A stretch of DNA of 64,000 bases from Centroberyx gerrardi (lineage: Eukaryota; Chordata; Actinopteri; Beryciformes; Berycidae), in the NCBI RefSeq assembly GCF_048128805.1, contig NC_136002.1, forward strand, positions 26,246,602 to 26,310,601, in the 5' to 3' direction. Under the pieces are notes generated by a model. The model was not told the DNA's origin, searched no databases, and was given only the letters and a program-made list of their open reading frames with translations. Positions within the stretch are counted from its first letter, which is position 1. Every line of letters begins with the position of its first letter. Shown here piece by piece: positions 46,613-57,370 of this stretch. The position numbers were made by a program, and so were the translations under genes.

Positions 46613-49600
46613 AAGAGAAAGAGATTCCTTGTGTCTAGCTGAGCATGTGTAAAGATCAATACCCAGACTGTAGATCTGTCTAACCAGACTGAGAGACAGA
46701 CACACTACCTGTGACATTCCTGACAGTTTCACTTTATCTCCAAGAAAATACCACACTAAAACGATCACCCTTACAGATAAAATATTGTGAAGCTGCAATA
46801 TACTCGCTCAGACTCCAGCTCAGCAGTACTGTGGCTCTCTTCTGCACCACACAGTGAATGTTGCCAAGCCAGGGATTTCCCAGATAAGGGTTTTGGCCTC
46901 TTTATGGGAACCATGGTTACATAAGACTAATGACTGAATGCTCCATGGCTCAGTGAATAAGGCGCATTTTATGCTCTGGGCTGCGCACATTTACGTCCAA
47001 CATGTCGCCTACAGTAGTTTGCATTTCATGCCATTCTCTTTTGCATACTTTAACTGTATTATTGCCCGTTAAAGCAAAAATCCCAGATAAACAAATGAAA
47101 TAAAACAGAGACTGATGGCTGCTTGATCTAATTTGGCTCCTCGGGACTCAAAAGGCCTATAAGAGTGTAACTTATCTTCAGCCAAGAAGAGCTGGCTGTG
47201 TAATATAATTACTGCCTCTTCAGTCTTGCTGATGTCTGTTTTTCTCTTTCCCTGGCTCAAGGTGTTGTCAGTCTGATCTGTCTCTGCCAGCCAGTTTACC
47301 ACAATGGTGTCAACTTGCCACATTCGGCGAACTTGCTTTCGTAACATCTAATGGAATCAGTCGAAATCAAATTTCCTTTGATCGCAGAATACAGTTTTTC
47401 ACAATTGCTTACACACATTTTCTGAAACTAGGGCTCATTTTCTCAAAACTCTTAGCACAAAACACAAAACCACTGACACAAAATGCAAAACTCCACAAAT
47501 CACTGGCAAAATGAAACACTGCATTCAAAACCATTTTATCTCTTTTCAAAATGCTATTTTGCAGTAAAATGACACACACAACCATCAAATGAATACATCT
47601 CTCTAACAACCGACTATACACTGATGTGCTTAACGGAAAACACTATTATGAATATCTCATCAGTAGACTTATGCCTTTTGCATGTTCAGAGGTACATTCA
47701 TGCACAGTAGCATGTTGTAAAAGACTGTTACACTATACAGTAATATAAAATACTTTATTTCAATCACAAATACTTTATTTCAACACTTGAATGTGTTGGA
47801 TATGTGAAGTGTTCTACATACAAAACACAATGCAGTAGGAAAAAAACAGGAAAAAAAAGGTTTTCTGTTCACACAGACTGGTCGTCTCTCAGTTCTGTAG
47901 AAGATCTAAAAACATGATGTGATTGGTTATGGTACAAGAATATTTCTATTTTTCAATATGAAATGACACATTACTGTAACATTGGCCAACCATCATTGAG
48001 TAGCACAGACCTACTGATGTGTAGGACTACTACAGTACTACTACTACTACAGTATACTACAGTATGAAGAACAGCAGCATGGTGTAGAGATTAGGCTACT
48101 TGCCAGTTCTCATGTCTGAATGTCTGGATGATGGAAGCAGCAGTGAAGCTCAGGTTGGACTGGACTCTGCCCAGCCTCCCTCATGAACCAAAGTGACCCG
48201 GATCTCACCTGAGATAACTGCTCTCCTTGTGCTCTTTGTCCCTATCCTCCTCTTCCTCCTCTTACTGTCACTCCTCTTCCTCTAGCTCTCACTGCAACAT
48301 TGTTCTCAAAGACAAGAGAGCTTACCTGTGGCTTTTTTTTTATAATGCTAAAGCTCTGATTTCTGAGTGAACAATTCAGATATTAGTGTTTATATGTGTG
48401 ATGAGTGGATGTGAATTTTTTTGAATGTTGTGCCTAATGTAGATAATGAGAGAAAACTACACATTCTTGTGTGTAGTGTTTTGCAAAAAGTGTGATAGAG
48501 AATTGCAAACTGAGTGAAAAGCAGAAAATGTGCTTGTAGTTTTGCAGACTTGGTTTAGGGATTTGATACATGAGTTTCAGGTTTCAGTGATTGTGTCCGA
48601 TGTTCCAATTTTAGTGTAAAAAATTGGGAAAAACTGTAAAAGTGCATCTGACAAAAAGGGGAGACCCCGTTGTGAGAGTATCTTTTGATGACTTTGGGGT
48701 GGGGGGGGGGGGGGGGGGGGGGTTGTGTGATATCAGTGAGTGGTAGTTCCCCGCCACTTCATCTTACCTGGAGCTGTGAGCGCCGAGCCCCATGCTGTTG
48801 TTAAGGAGGGAGACCTGCTGAGCTGGTGTTAGGCTAATAACAGGTCTGCACGTTTTCTGTCTTAACCACACTGCCTCAACTCAGCCAGACTCAGCACACC
48901 GCTCCAGACATGACCAAACTAAAGCTTTAGGGCGACTTACTTAGGCGGTTAGAAACACTGCTGAAATGGAGGGCTTCGTTCTCTATAGGTTGACCTCGTC
49001 ATTGCCGCAGACATTACACAGAAAATAGCTAGTTACAGTCGAAGTGAACACCTACTGTTATGACTGAAACCAGGGTTAGGTAAAGTGCAAAGTCTGTTCA
49101 GGACAGCACCGTTTAGTTAATGAGTTCAATGGAAATAGTGCAGAGAAACCACATTTTTTTTTCACTTTCATCAGTTCCACATATCTGGTAAATGCGTGTG
49201 AAACTGCTCAGAGGGCTGAAGGTTGCTGGCGTGCGAGTTTATAGCAGCTGCACACTTTCAGTCAGTGAGGAGCATCGCGGCAGACACTTTTTACTTAGTT
49301 CTACGGGCAGATTTGCAGATGAGGTTTCAGTTGTGGCTTCACTTGATTCAAAGCAGCCCTGCATGTAGGTGGTGTTGTGCTCTTATGGGGATTTTTCATT
49401 AGAGGAGTTGACATTTGAGCAGCTTTGAAAGCGTCAGCGCCTCGGCCAGTGTGCCAGCACTTGTCTGCCGGCTCCTCGGTTTGCTGCAGGTAGCTGGCTA
49501 CTGTCTGTGGAGGGGGGAGGAGAGGAGAGAAGAGGGTAGAGGAGAGAAGAGGAGAGGAGAGGAGAAGAGAGGAGAGAAGAAAAGGAGAGAAGAGAAGAGA

Positions 49601-49843
49601 AGAGAAGGAGAAGGAGAGGAGAAGAGAAGAGAAGAGGGGAGGAGAGGAGAAGAGAAGGAGAGGAGAGGAGAAGGAGAGGAGAGGGGGATGGTACCAAAAC
49701 ACTGTGGCCTTTCAGCAGCACTGCCAGGGAGGGAGTTTAAACCAGCACACTGTGTCCTTTACTGATCCATGCCCACTCTCTCACACACACATCCACACAA
49801 CCCCTCTTTCTCCATTGCTCTAATACCCTCCACTCAAACACAT

Positions 49844-49883
<40 letters not shown>

Positions 49884-51108
49884 GCACACACACACCCTGG
49901 CCACTTGTCGCGTTACAACATACCCAGCCGTGCAATTCGGTCTCAGCAGTCACACGCGGAGGGGAATATTACTTTCATTGAGCGAATATAGTGTGACATC
50001 AGGATTAGTGCTGTTACTAAACATAAACTCACTCGGAGGGGGAAGAGGGCGAAAGCTAAATTTGCGGTGTCCACTTGGCTCGGGACGCTGCGGCTTTGCA
50101 TTCCATGCCTTTTTCTCTCCCTCACAACCACCGTTTCCTGTGAGGCAGGAAGTCAGCTCTGCTTCCTGTCACAGTCCTCTTTCATGTGGTCACTTCCTCG
50201 TGTTTTGCCAGCGCCGCTGTGTTCTGTTGACTCAGAGAATGGAGGCTGGTGCTCCTCACGGTGGGCTCAGGCAGAACAGAGAAAAGCGCTATTATCTCTG
50301 GCTGGGTGAACTAGCTCTCAGAGACGCTTCAGTTTGGCGCCTGACTCGACCTGCAAACCGCGCCATTTATTACCTGTGATCCACTACCTCAACACTATAA
50401 AGTTTCTATTCACACTGTATCAGTGTTAAAGTTAAGTAGCATATTAGGTTTTGGTGTTATATTCAATACTAGAGACTACTCACAGGTGTGTTTAGTAGAA
50501 CAAGTGTGAGGGTGGAATATAAAAAACGTGAGCGCAAGAATGTGCTGTTACACCGTATTTTGTTTCTTTTCCAAATTTGTATCCATCCTTTTGTTTTGAG
50601 AAAAACAAGCCTGAATTCCTCAGCCTCCAGTGTTCTAGTTCTGAGATGGGACGGTGTTATTGTCATATTTTTATACAACACAAGATAGGACTGTCCTCCA
50701 GCGACAGTAATCAAAGTTCAGTTCTGTGAAATCATGGGTTTTGTAACCTTGCTGAGGAATGTTGATTGTGATGGCTGGCTGGGAATCCTGCCTTTTCTGT
50801 TTCCTAAGAGATACTAACAAGTTGGCTGTGATTACGTTTGAACTTTGCACACAGTGATTAGCTGGAATGTTAAGATTCCTGTGTACTGCGGCCAGAGATA
50901 AATCAAACAGTGTCACATACTGTCCACAGGTTCCAAAAGAAACAGACTCTGAATTAAAAAAAAAAATCAAATAAATGAAAAATGAAATTAACTAGACTAT
51001 ACATAATTTCAAATGTAGATTGAATTAAATGTGTCATATTAATTAGCACAAAGCACAACTGTTGGCCCTGTACAGTGTTTTGGCTGCCAGATGACCCAAA
51101 CCTAGATA

Positions 51109-51139
<31 letters not shown>

Positions 51140-54100
51140 CTGGAAGTGCATGTGTGTGTTCTTGTGCGTGCGTGCATCCCCACTTGCGTGCGTTTTCAGA
51201 CCACAATATCACTGGCTGCAGTGGAGTGAGAAACAAAATCAAAACCATGCTGTACCGCTGTTTGCCTTATTGCCACTGCTTAAAAACATGAGCAGGCATG
51301 CACACACACACACACAGACACACACATACACACACACAGGCACACACAGTGGGAGACGAGGCTTTTCCATTCGCCCAACCAGACACCCTCGGCCACACTC
51401 CCCACACGGCACATCGAGTTCTGCCCTGGTATTTCCCATCAGAGAGTTTTTTTATGACCCTGCACTTGCCCTCACTCTCTTACCCCATGACTTTGAAACT
51501 GCTTGTCCAAAACGGTCTGAAAATGCCCCGTCGCTCATCACAACGTCCAGCATGTTGACTGCGATAGGAGACAAAACTGAAACCGTAGCCGCTCGATTGC
51601 TTCATGGGGGCAGCGTTACGGCGTTTAACACGGCCTCCGATATGGAGACTCGAGCTGTGAGTTTCTCTTTCCTGTCATCAGGATGATATAGGGCTGTAAC
51701 AGGACATCCCGGCGTCTGCTCTCACATTGCAATCATTCCGTGTTTGCAGCACAGCTGAAATTACCAGCACTCTTAGCGGTCATGGGAGAGAGAGGCTCAT
51801 GACCAGACTTTACTCCTTGCCTTGTGTCATAGCTACCGATGTGTAGGGGGTGGGGGGGGGGGGGGGGGAGAGAAATGCATTCGCCAGGCTAAACAGGGAA
51901 GGTTTGTCACGTCCCTCAGATCATGCAAACTAGCCTAAGACTATTGGCTGAGTGAGTCAGGTCATTTGATTTGGAGTTAATTTCATTCATTTGTAAAGGG
52001 CCAGTGTTCAGGCAGGCCCTCATGTGCCCTAGAGCCTGAGGTGCTCCCAGTGAGGAGAGCTGAGTGCCGAGGAAGAGGAGAGGAGAGGAGAGGAAAGAAG
52101 AGGGGAGAAGGAGACGCAGAAAGGATGTGAGATGAGGAGAGGAAACTGATGAACAGAGAAAAGTGAGAGAAGATCAGGTAGTACAGTTTCCCATTTGTAG
52201 GAGTACAGTAGAGGAGGATGGGAGGAGGCAGCGCTTGAGACAGTAGAGCAGAAGATATTGTCGAGCAGATGAGAACGGGAGGAGATTTTAGGGTTCGAGA
52301 GAATGAAAGCAGATAGCTGAGTCGAGGAGATTGCAGATTAGAGGAGAACGAGAGGTGAAGGTGGAGCAGAGGAGGGCAGACTGCGAACCAGATGTGAGGG
52401 AGTGAGTCACAGCAGGAACGGGGTTGATGACGTTAGGCACTATGCACGCTAAGCTCTGTGTGTGTGCCCAGAGTTTCAGCCGTGCTTCCAAAACAACAAG
52501 CTGTACGCATGCACAGTAATGTCTGGCCAAGGCACATTACTTCATGTATGGCCGGGATACAAAACAATACAGCGGGCCAGACACACTGAGCAAGAGTGTA
52601 AATTACTCTCCCTGGATAAATGGTCACACTTAAACAGCGGTTTGGGCTGATTTAGAGTCATGTCTTTCTCAAAATCATAACAGGTCTTTAAGCCTGAAAA
52701 ACAACCGAAGTCTCAAATACTGAACAGCAAGCCGTAGGACTTTTCCTCTGTAAGGTACGGACAGAAATGATGTTGCACTTTTGCGGTTCGGTTACCATGC
52801 CAGACGTTTACCCAATTTTCTCGTTCTTTTGTTTGCCATGTTTTAATAATGCTTCACTGCTTCCTGTACAAAAAAATTAGTTTTTCCATTGGGGGTGTCA
52901 CTAAGCAACGATTCGAGCACAGTATTAATGTTTCTGTAAGGAGGAAAGATTAGTGCGTTTCCTCTCTTTGATTCTGTGCTGGTTTAGACAAGACACGTAG
53001 TCAGGTGGAATGTGAGTGTTATTATAATGGTGGTTTACAATGGGCCCTAGTGTTTTTTGTGAAGGAAACAAAGCCCACATGTACAGTATGCTTGTAGATA
53101 AGAGTCTGTCTGCGCTGCAATACTCACTCTGTTCAGGATGTATTACTCATGGAATAAACTTATTGACACCTGTTGTGTGTGTGTGTGTGAGTGTGCGTGT
53201 CTATGTGCGTGTGCGTGTTTCTGTTTGTTCCATGAATAGCACACGGCATTAGATTGTTGAGTGACCTTAAATCCCCCTTTTCTCCGTCGTTAGTCAACTG
53301 TCAACCCAAACATGTTTTGAAAAGAGAACCACCTGCAAAGCTGGATTTGCACTCGTATGCTATGGCAGACCTACTGTCAAATGAGATGCTTTGGGAAAAG
53401 GGCAAACACAAATCTCTCCCTCCCTTCTGCTCCCCACCCACCTTTTCTCTCTTTCTCTCTCTCTCCGTCCTCCAGAACTCCATCAGACACAACTTGTCGC
53501 TGCACAGCCGCTTTGTTCGCGTTCAGAATGAGGGAACGGGGAAAAGCTCCTGGTGGATGCTAAACCCGGAGGGGGGCAAGAGCGGCAAGTCGCCGCGACG
53601 CAGGGCGGCGTCCATGGACAACAACAGCAAGTTCACGAAGAGCAGAGGAAGAGCCGCTAAGAAAAAGGTAGATAAATGAAGAAATGAATATGTTTTATGC
53701 ACGTTTTGCACCCAGTGGTTAAGTGTCCGGCCTGGCTTTCGCATCGAACCTCGCCACGGCTTTTTCTTCTGTCTCCCTCACTCTCTCTACTTTGTCTCCC
53801 TCTCTACTTTCCAAGTAAATTAAATAGAAGTAACTTTTAAAAAATACTAAAACGTGAGTGGACTGCCTACTCTGCTTTTTTTTTTATAAAAAAGATTTTA
53901 TTGGTGTTTTGATAAGTGTTTTCATACATTATTACTGTTCTACTGTGTTCTACTGTCTGGCTTCCATTTTATTCACTGTGTACAGCCTATGATGAATTTC
54001 TCTGGCACATATCTCTGTTGGTACACTGACTGGTCCCTGTGGCTCTGCTCTCTGTGCCCTCAGCTGTCCCTGCAGGGCGGGCCTGACGGAGGGGCCGACA

Positions 54101-55251
54101 GCCCCGGCTCCTACTCCAAGTGGCCTGGCAGCCCCAATTCCCACAGCAACGATGATTTTGATGCCTGGAACAGCTTCAGGCCTCGCACCAGCTCCAATGC
54201 CAGCACTCTGAGCGGCCGCCTTTCGCCCTTCATGCCTGAAGACGACCTCGGGGACGGGGACGTACATATGGTCTACCCAGGGGCCTCTGGGGCCAAGATG
54301 ACGGCCACGCTGCCCAGCCTCACAGAGATGACCAGCTCTTTGGGACACAGTTCTGAGAACGTCATGGAGAACCTCCTGGACAACCTCAATTTGCTCTCCC
54401 CCAACAATACCCAGGTTGGAGGCGGGGCTACAACCCCTGGCTCCTCCCAGTCCTCCCCCTCCCCTATGATGCAGGCCAGCCCTGGGTATCCCTCCTACAG
54501 CTCCCCCAGCATGGGGTCCCAGCCTCAGCAGGACTACCGCAAGTGTGTGTATGGCCAGGCGGGGATGAACACCCTGTCGTCCATGCCGCTGCAGGCGCTG
54601 CCGGAGACCAAGCCCAGCTTCGGGCCGTCGATGGGCCAGTACAGCTGCCCCGCAGGGCTCCTGAAGGAGCTGCTGACGTCAGACACAGACCAGCATGGAG
54701 AGCTCATGCCCTCGGTGGACACTGTGGTGTCTCAGTCCAGCGGAGGCTGCATGCTCCCTCCGTACAGCAGTGGCCAGCATGGAGCCAAACTCATGGGAGG
54801 AGGGAACGGTCACCCGCACGCTCTCTCTCACTCTCACCCCCACAGTGTGCGCAGCCAAGCTCCGGCCACGCCGGCGGCTATGAACGGCCGCTTGCTCATG
54901 TCCCTGAGCCACAGCGGGGGCAGCGCCCGTTTGCCTACAGCCAAAAGCCCTATGCAGATGCCTTATGGCCTCTCTACCCACCTCAGCGGGGGAGGCATGC
55001 CCGGTGGCTTCTGCCCTCTCAACACCAACGGTTACGGTCGACCGGGTCTGCCGCAACCGCCGCACCCGGAGAAGCTGCCCAGCGACCTGGACGACATGTC
55101 CATCGAGAGGTTTGAGTGTGACATGGAGTCGATCCTCCACGACACTCTGATGGACGGAGACTCACTGGACTTCAACTTTGAGCCTATGGTGACCCAGCAA
55201 GGTTTCCCCCACGGGGTGAAGACCACCACACACAGCTGGGTGTCAGGGTAG
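29745..55251 (+). CDS. foxo1: Forkhead transcription factor FOXO1, complete, 676 aa, three coding exons
   Basis: DNA-binding regulator of metabolism, stress and cell-cycle genes, excluded from the nucleus when AKT phosphorylates it (family knowledge). Exons 29745-30395, 53476-53667 and 54064-55251 join in phase 0. Seen: the N-terminal AKT/14-3-3 site RPRSCTW (T26); a Gln/His tract (about 93-132) and an Ala run (146-155); a forkhead domain from N165 ([19 protein letters not shown]) to [11 protein letters not shown] with the FOXO-type KGDSN insertion; the second AKT site RRRAAS (S263) overlapping the nuclear localisation signal; the third, RPRTSS (S325); NLNLL export-like segment; LKELL (481-485); and a C-terminal activation segment ending [10 protein letters not shown], as in human FOXO1 (655 aa). 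The start has a strong context (gaccATGg) and matches the human N-terminus. The large central exon of other FOXO genes is split here by an extra 396-bp intron. Which teleost duplicate (1a or 1b) cannot be decided. Confidence 0.97.
30021..30140 (+). repeat. CAG/CAA repeat coding Gln/His tract in FOXO1
   Basis: In-frame mixture of cag and caa codons with interspersed cat/cac, encoding residues 93-132 with runs of six to seven Gln. Lies before the forkhead domain. Confidence 0.95.
30180..30209 (+). repeat. GCN repeat coding Ala tract in FOXO1
   Basis: Ten Ala codons (residues 146-155) using mixed gcg, gcc and gct. Confidence 0.9.
30448..30487 (+). repeat. (GT)n microsatellite
   Basis: About 19 GT units, starting 53 bp after the foxo1 exon 1 donor. 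Confidence 0.95.
30742..31010 (+). repeat. Degenerate tandem repeat, about 100-130 bp unit
   Basis: Units start at about 30742, 30845 and 30978. Shared order: taatat(t/c)c, tagggag or cagggac, tgtggtactt, tagtgagttta, then tgctttctg; the third copy is partial. Confidence 0.6.
36973..37001 (+). repeat. (GT)n microsatellite
   Basis: About 14 GT units. Confidence 0.9.
37242..37618. mobile_element. TTAA-flanked miniature element
   Basis: TTAA at 37242 and 37615. Inverted ends read ttaaaggggcaataactaag and, on the reverse strand, ttaaaggggcattaagtaag. The open frames inside are incidental. Confidence 0.65.
38183..38219 (+). repeat. Possible non-LTR retrotransposon 3' tail
   Basis: ccctccggggacaaataaag followed by short repeats (ttgaaagttgaa) resembles LINE/SINE tails. 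No body upstream could be delimited. Confidence 0.35.
38437..38473 (+). repeat. (GT)n microsatellite
   Basis: About 18 GT units. Confidence 0.95.
40075..40112 (+). repeat. (CCT)n microsatellite
   Basis: CCT/CTT triplet run. Confidence 0.85.
44174..44255 (+). repeat. (CTCA)n microsatellite
   Basis: Tandem ctca units with ctct interruptions. Confidence 0.95.
44331..44903 (+). mobile_element. Decayed hAT-like transposon with transposase N-terminal fragment
   Basis: Inverted ends catacctgccaacactccc and gttggcaggtatg. Near 44616-44741 on + the frame reads [16 protein letters not shown] then [13 protein letters not shown], resembling the start of fish hAT-like zinc-finger transposases. The rest of the protein is absent. 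573 bp, so it is an internal-deletion derivative. Confidence 0.5.
45352..45391 (+). repeat. (CA)n imperfect microsatellite
   Basis: CA units with t and a interruptions; a (GT)n-rich stretch follows at 45474-45520. Confidence 0.85.
46572..46624 (+). repeat. (GA)n microsatellite
   Basis: Compound GT then GA run. Confidence 0.9.
47390..48638 (-). mobile_element. Decayed DNA transposon with transposase remnant
   Basis: Ends tacagtttttcacaattgc and attgggaaaaactgta are inverted copies at TA, about 1.25 kb apart. On the - strand near 48260-48115 the frame reads [14 protein letters not shown] and later [17 protein letters not shown]. This resembles the N-terminal helix-turn-helix of an IS630/Tc1-like transposase seen widely in fish, with a deletion in between. 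The catalytic part is not recognised. Confidence 0.5.
48696..48722 (+). repeat. Poly-G run
   Basis: About 22 consecutive G after ggggt, just outside the transposon end. Confidence 0.95.
49507..49686 (+). repeat. Long purine-only tract (GGAGA/GAGAA units)
   Basis: About 180 bases almost free of pyrimidines, built from ggaga, agaga and gagaa units. The opposite strand gives a spurious Ser/Leu ORF. Confidence 0.95.
51111..51139 (+). repeat. (GT)n microsatellite
   Basis: About 14 GT units; a (CA)n stretch follows at 51299-51350. Confidence 0.9.
51846..51868 (+). repeat. Poly-G run
   Basis: ggggg, t, then 17 G. Confidence 0.95.
53476..53667 (+). CDS. foxo1: foxo1 coding exon 2
   Basis: Strong pyrimidine tract and acceptor tccag ending at 53475. 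Starts [17 protein letters not shown] and ends GRAAKKK at donor gtagat (53668). Reading through the donor gives a stop after three codons. 64 codons, phase 0 at both ends. Confidence 0.96.
53668..54063 (+). other. foxo1 intron 2 (extra intron)
   Basis: 396 bp. It has an in-frame stop near its 5' end and a degenerate stretch at about 53700-53815 resembling SINE head and tail (gcacccagtggttaagtg, then ctctctactttcc). See findings. Confidence 0.85.
54064..55251 (+). CDS. foxo1: foxo1 coding exon 3 (terminal)
   Basis: Acceptor ccctcag ending at 54063 gives [10 protein letters not shown], which aligns with ASLQSGQ of human FOXO1. A second acceptor ctgcag, 12 bases on, would delete LSLQ in frame. 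Ends TAG at 55249-55251. 395 codons. Confidence 0.95.
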   Translation: MSLQGGPDGGADSPGSYSKWPGSPNSHSNDDFDAWNSFRPRTSSNASTLSGRLSPFMPEDDLGDGDVHMVYPGASGAKMTATLPSLTEMTSSLGHSSENVMENLLDNLNLLSPNNTQVGGGATTPGSSQSSPSPMMQASPGYPSYSSPSMGSQPQQDYRKCVYGQAGMNTLSSMPLQALPETKPSFGPSMGQYSCPAGLLKELLTSDTDQHGELMPSVDTVVSQSSGGCMLPPYSSGQHGAKLMGGGNGHPHALSHSHPHSVRSQAPATPAAMNGRLLMSLSHSGGSARLPTAKSPMQMPYGLSTHLSGGGMPGGFCPLNTNGYGRPGLPQPPHPEKLPSDLDDMSIERFECDMESILHDTLMDGDSLDFNFEPMVTQQGFPHGVKTTTHSWVSG

Positions 55252-57370
55252 AGACTGTAGTCCGCCTGCCAGCTAACAAGCTCTTTTCAACTGACTTATT
55301 GTTGTTGCTGTTTGGTAAAAGACACAATCAGAATTCATTTGAGATGAAAAACCTATTCTAGGATGCCTATCCTCATCCTCACAACACCTGCAGATTCTGT
55401 ACCATCATCATTTCAGTTTCAAAAATACCTTTCTCATCACTTCAACACACTGAGACTGGTTGTGATCTGCTAAGGACACATGTTTCCATTGGGGCCCCTG
55501 AACCGGTTAAGATGAAATCAGAATTATTTTTGAAATATCAAATATCATGTATAAACTAAGTGCCAAACGCTTTGCCTTAACTTCAGAGCCAAACTGAAAC
55601 ACACCTCTCTGGTTTACTCACTAAGGTTACAGATACTATATATTGGTTGTGTTTGCTATTTTTGCATGTGATACTGCCAACTACATCCCAGCAACAGCAG
55701 CACAATCTGTAAAACTGCACAAACTATCATGCTGTTTACTCTTAATTGTGTTTCCACAATCCAAGTTTTTGTATGTACAGTGTAGTGATAATTGATTACC
55801 ACTACAAAAGAATTATGAAGGTAACCTGGCATTTATGCCTAGGTAGGTTTGTGGCGGAAGCTGGGGTGGGGATTATTGACATGATTTTAAGTGACAAACT
55901 TCTCAAGGGATTCTTGGATGATGTTACATAATAACTCACTTTGTTATTGCCTGAATCAATGTACATATGTCATCAAACGATTTGTAAAATGCGGTCTCAT
56001 AGTGTATTTTCTAAGACTGTACATAGTGTTTACAGAACGAAAACAAAAATCAAGGCAGCAGAAACGAGCCCACAGAGAAAACTGGATCAGATTCTTTTTA
56101 CCGAGAGGACGAACGTGGCGGAGCGGATCGCTCTGAGAATCTTTCTGAATCAGGCTGTAAAATGTTAATACACTTTCTTATTTCTTGTACATACATTCAG
56201 AATGTATATTAAAATGATATAGTAGATGTTTACTAGTTTTAGTATATATTTGAGACCTAAATTATTTGTGGTTAATATAGATTTATGCTGGTGCATAACC
56301 TGCACACAGACATCAGAATTGTTCTTTGAGTCCTTTGTCACTCTGAACCTTAATACCACAGGGGCCTATTTATTGTGCCTAACAAAGTAGTTCACGACTG
56401 CAGGCTTGAAGGTTTTTATATTGTACATTTCCATGGTTCAGAAGATACTTAAATCCAGCGGTCTTGAAGAAAAGTACAGTGAATTCTTCTTTATTTTTTC
56501 TTTCAGTGCCCAGCTTTCACTATTTAGAAGAGCAGAAGATGCATGAGTGACCATAGCTTGTTGTTGTTAGGTTTTCCTGAACGCTTTGCGGCGCTACGAA
56601 TGTTATGAGTCCAGGTTAGCGGAGGTCGGTGGATAAAAGACGTTCTTAGCTGTTGTTTTCACCTCACGGCTGAGTCCAGGACCAGCTAGAGATTGTCATT
56701 AAAGACACTGTGAGTAACCAAACTGTTCCCTGTTTAGTTTCAGAATTTGTTTCGTTTTGGGTTTTGTTTTTTGTCTCAAAATATTAGTGCGTCTCTGAGG
56801 TATGATCCCTATTAGGTCGGAAGAGCCCTTTGATGCTGTCAATAAGATTGGCTTTACTGCTTTTAAAGAGGCTCCACTTTCACTGTGCCCCTCCTACCTC
56901 TACCTATCTCTGTCTTTTTGTGGTTGCCAAGAGATGACGTTTGAAAATTTGATATTTCGGTAACATGTGACTTGATAGCTCCAATCATCTTTTGTTAATA
57001 ATAGATCCTATCTTAGTTATCTTTACAGTTGCCCCATGCCTGAAAAGCGCCACTAAGTGTTAAGTATCTTATATAGCTTGTACATTTTGCATTTTCTGAG
57101 TCGCTTCTCCCACTAATTGCTGTACTAACAATTTGCTTGTCAGAGTCTGTCCGTGACTAATTATGCAGAGTCACAAATACTGTACATCGTTTTGGCGATC
57201 TTTGTGAAGATCGGGTCGGTAAACTTGACTGCTTCTCATGAAGTTGACTGGTTGGGTGGGTGATAGACGGGCTGGCTTGTAGATAAAAGAGCCGAAACTG
57301 AAAACTGCCTATCAAATATTAATGTTTATTGTATGATTTTATCCAGAAACCACATAGATCAGTGGGTGTC

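Larger units (their letters stand above)
30396..53475 (+). other. foxo1 intron 1, 23 kb
   Basis: No exon or independent gene could be supported. Contains a degenerate 100-bp tandem (30742-31010), many microsatellites, miniature elements and two decayed DNA transposons (44331-44903 and 47390-48638). Stretches 31.0-36.9 kb and 38.5-42.7 kb show only unique-looking sequence with short homopolymers. Large FOXO first introns usually hold enhancers, but none can be recognised by eye. Confidence 0.7.

Noticed and set aside
49301..49721. Ser/Leu-rich and Arg/Glu-rich ORFs over the purine tract
   Set aside because: Low-complexity translation of GA repeats.
51075..51686. 203-aa ORF on + in foxo1 intron 1
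   Set aside because: Built on GT and CA microsatellites; no domain or splice context.
53254..53475. In-frame extension upstream of foxo1 exon 2
   Set aside because: Open by chance; the sequence before 53476 is a pyrimidine-rich acceptor and the forkhead alignment starts exactly after it.
53989..54063. ATG at 53989 as an alternative start for foxo1 exon 3
   Set aside because: It lies in the intron; the frame is open but without FOXO similarity before the acceptor.
54543..55140. Long ORFs in other frames over foxo1 exon 3 (both strands)
   Set aside because: GC-rich shadow frames of the real FOXO1 reading frame.
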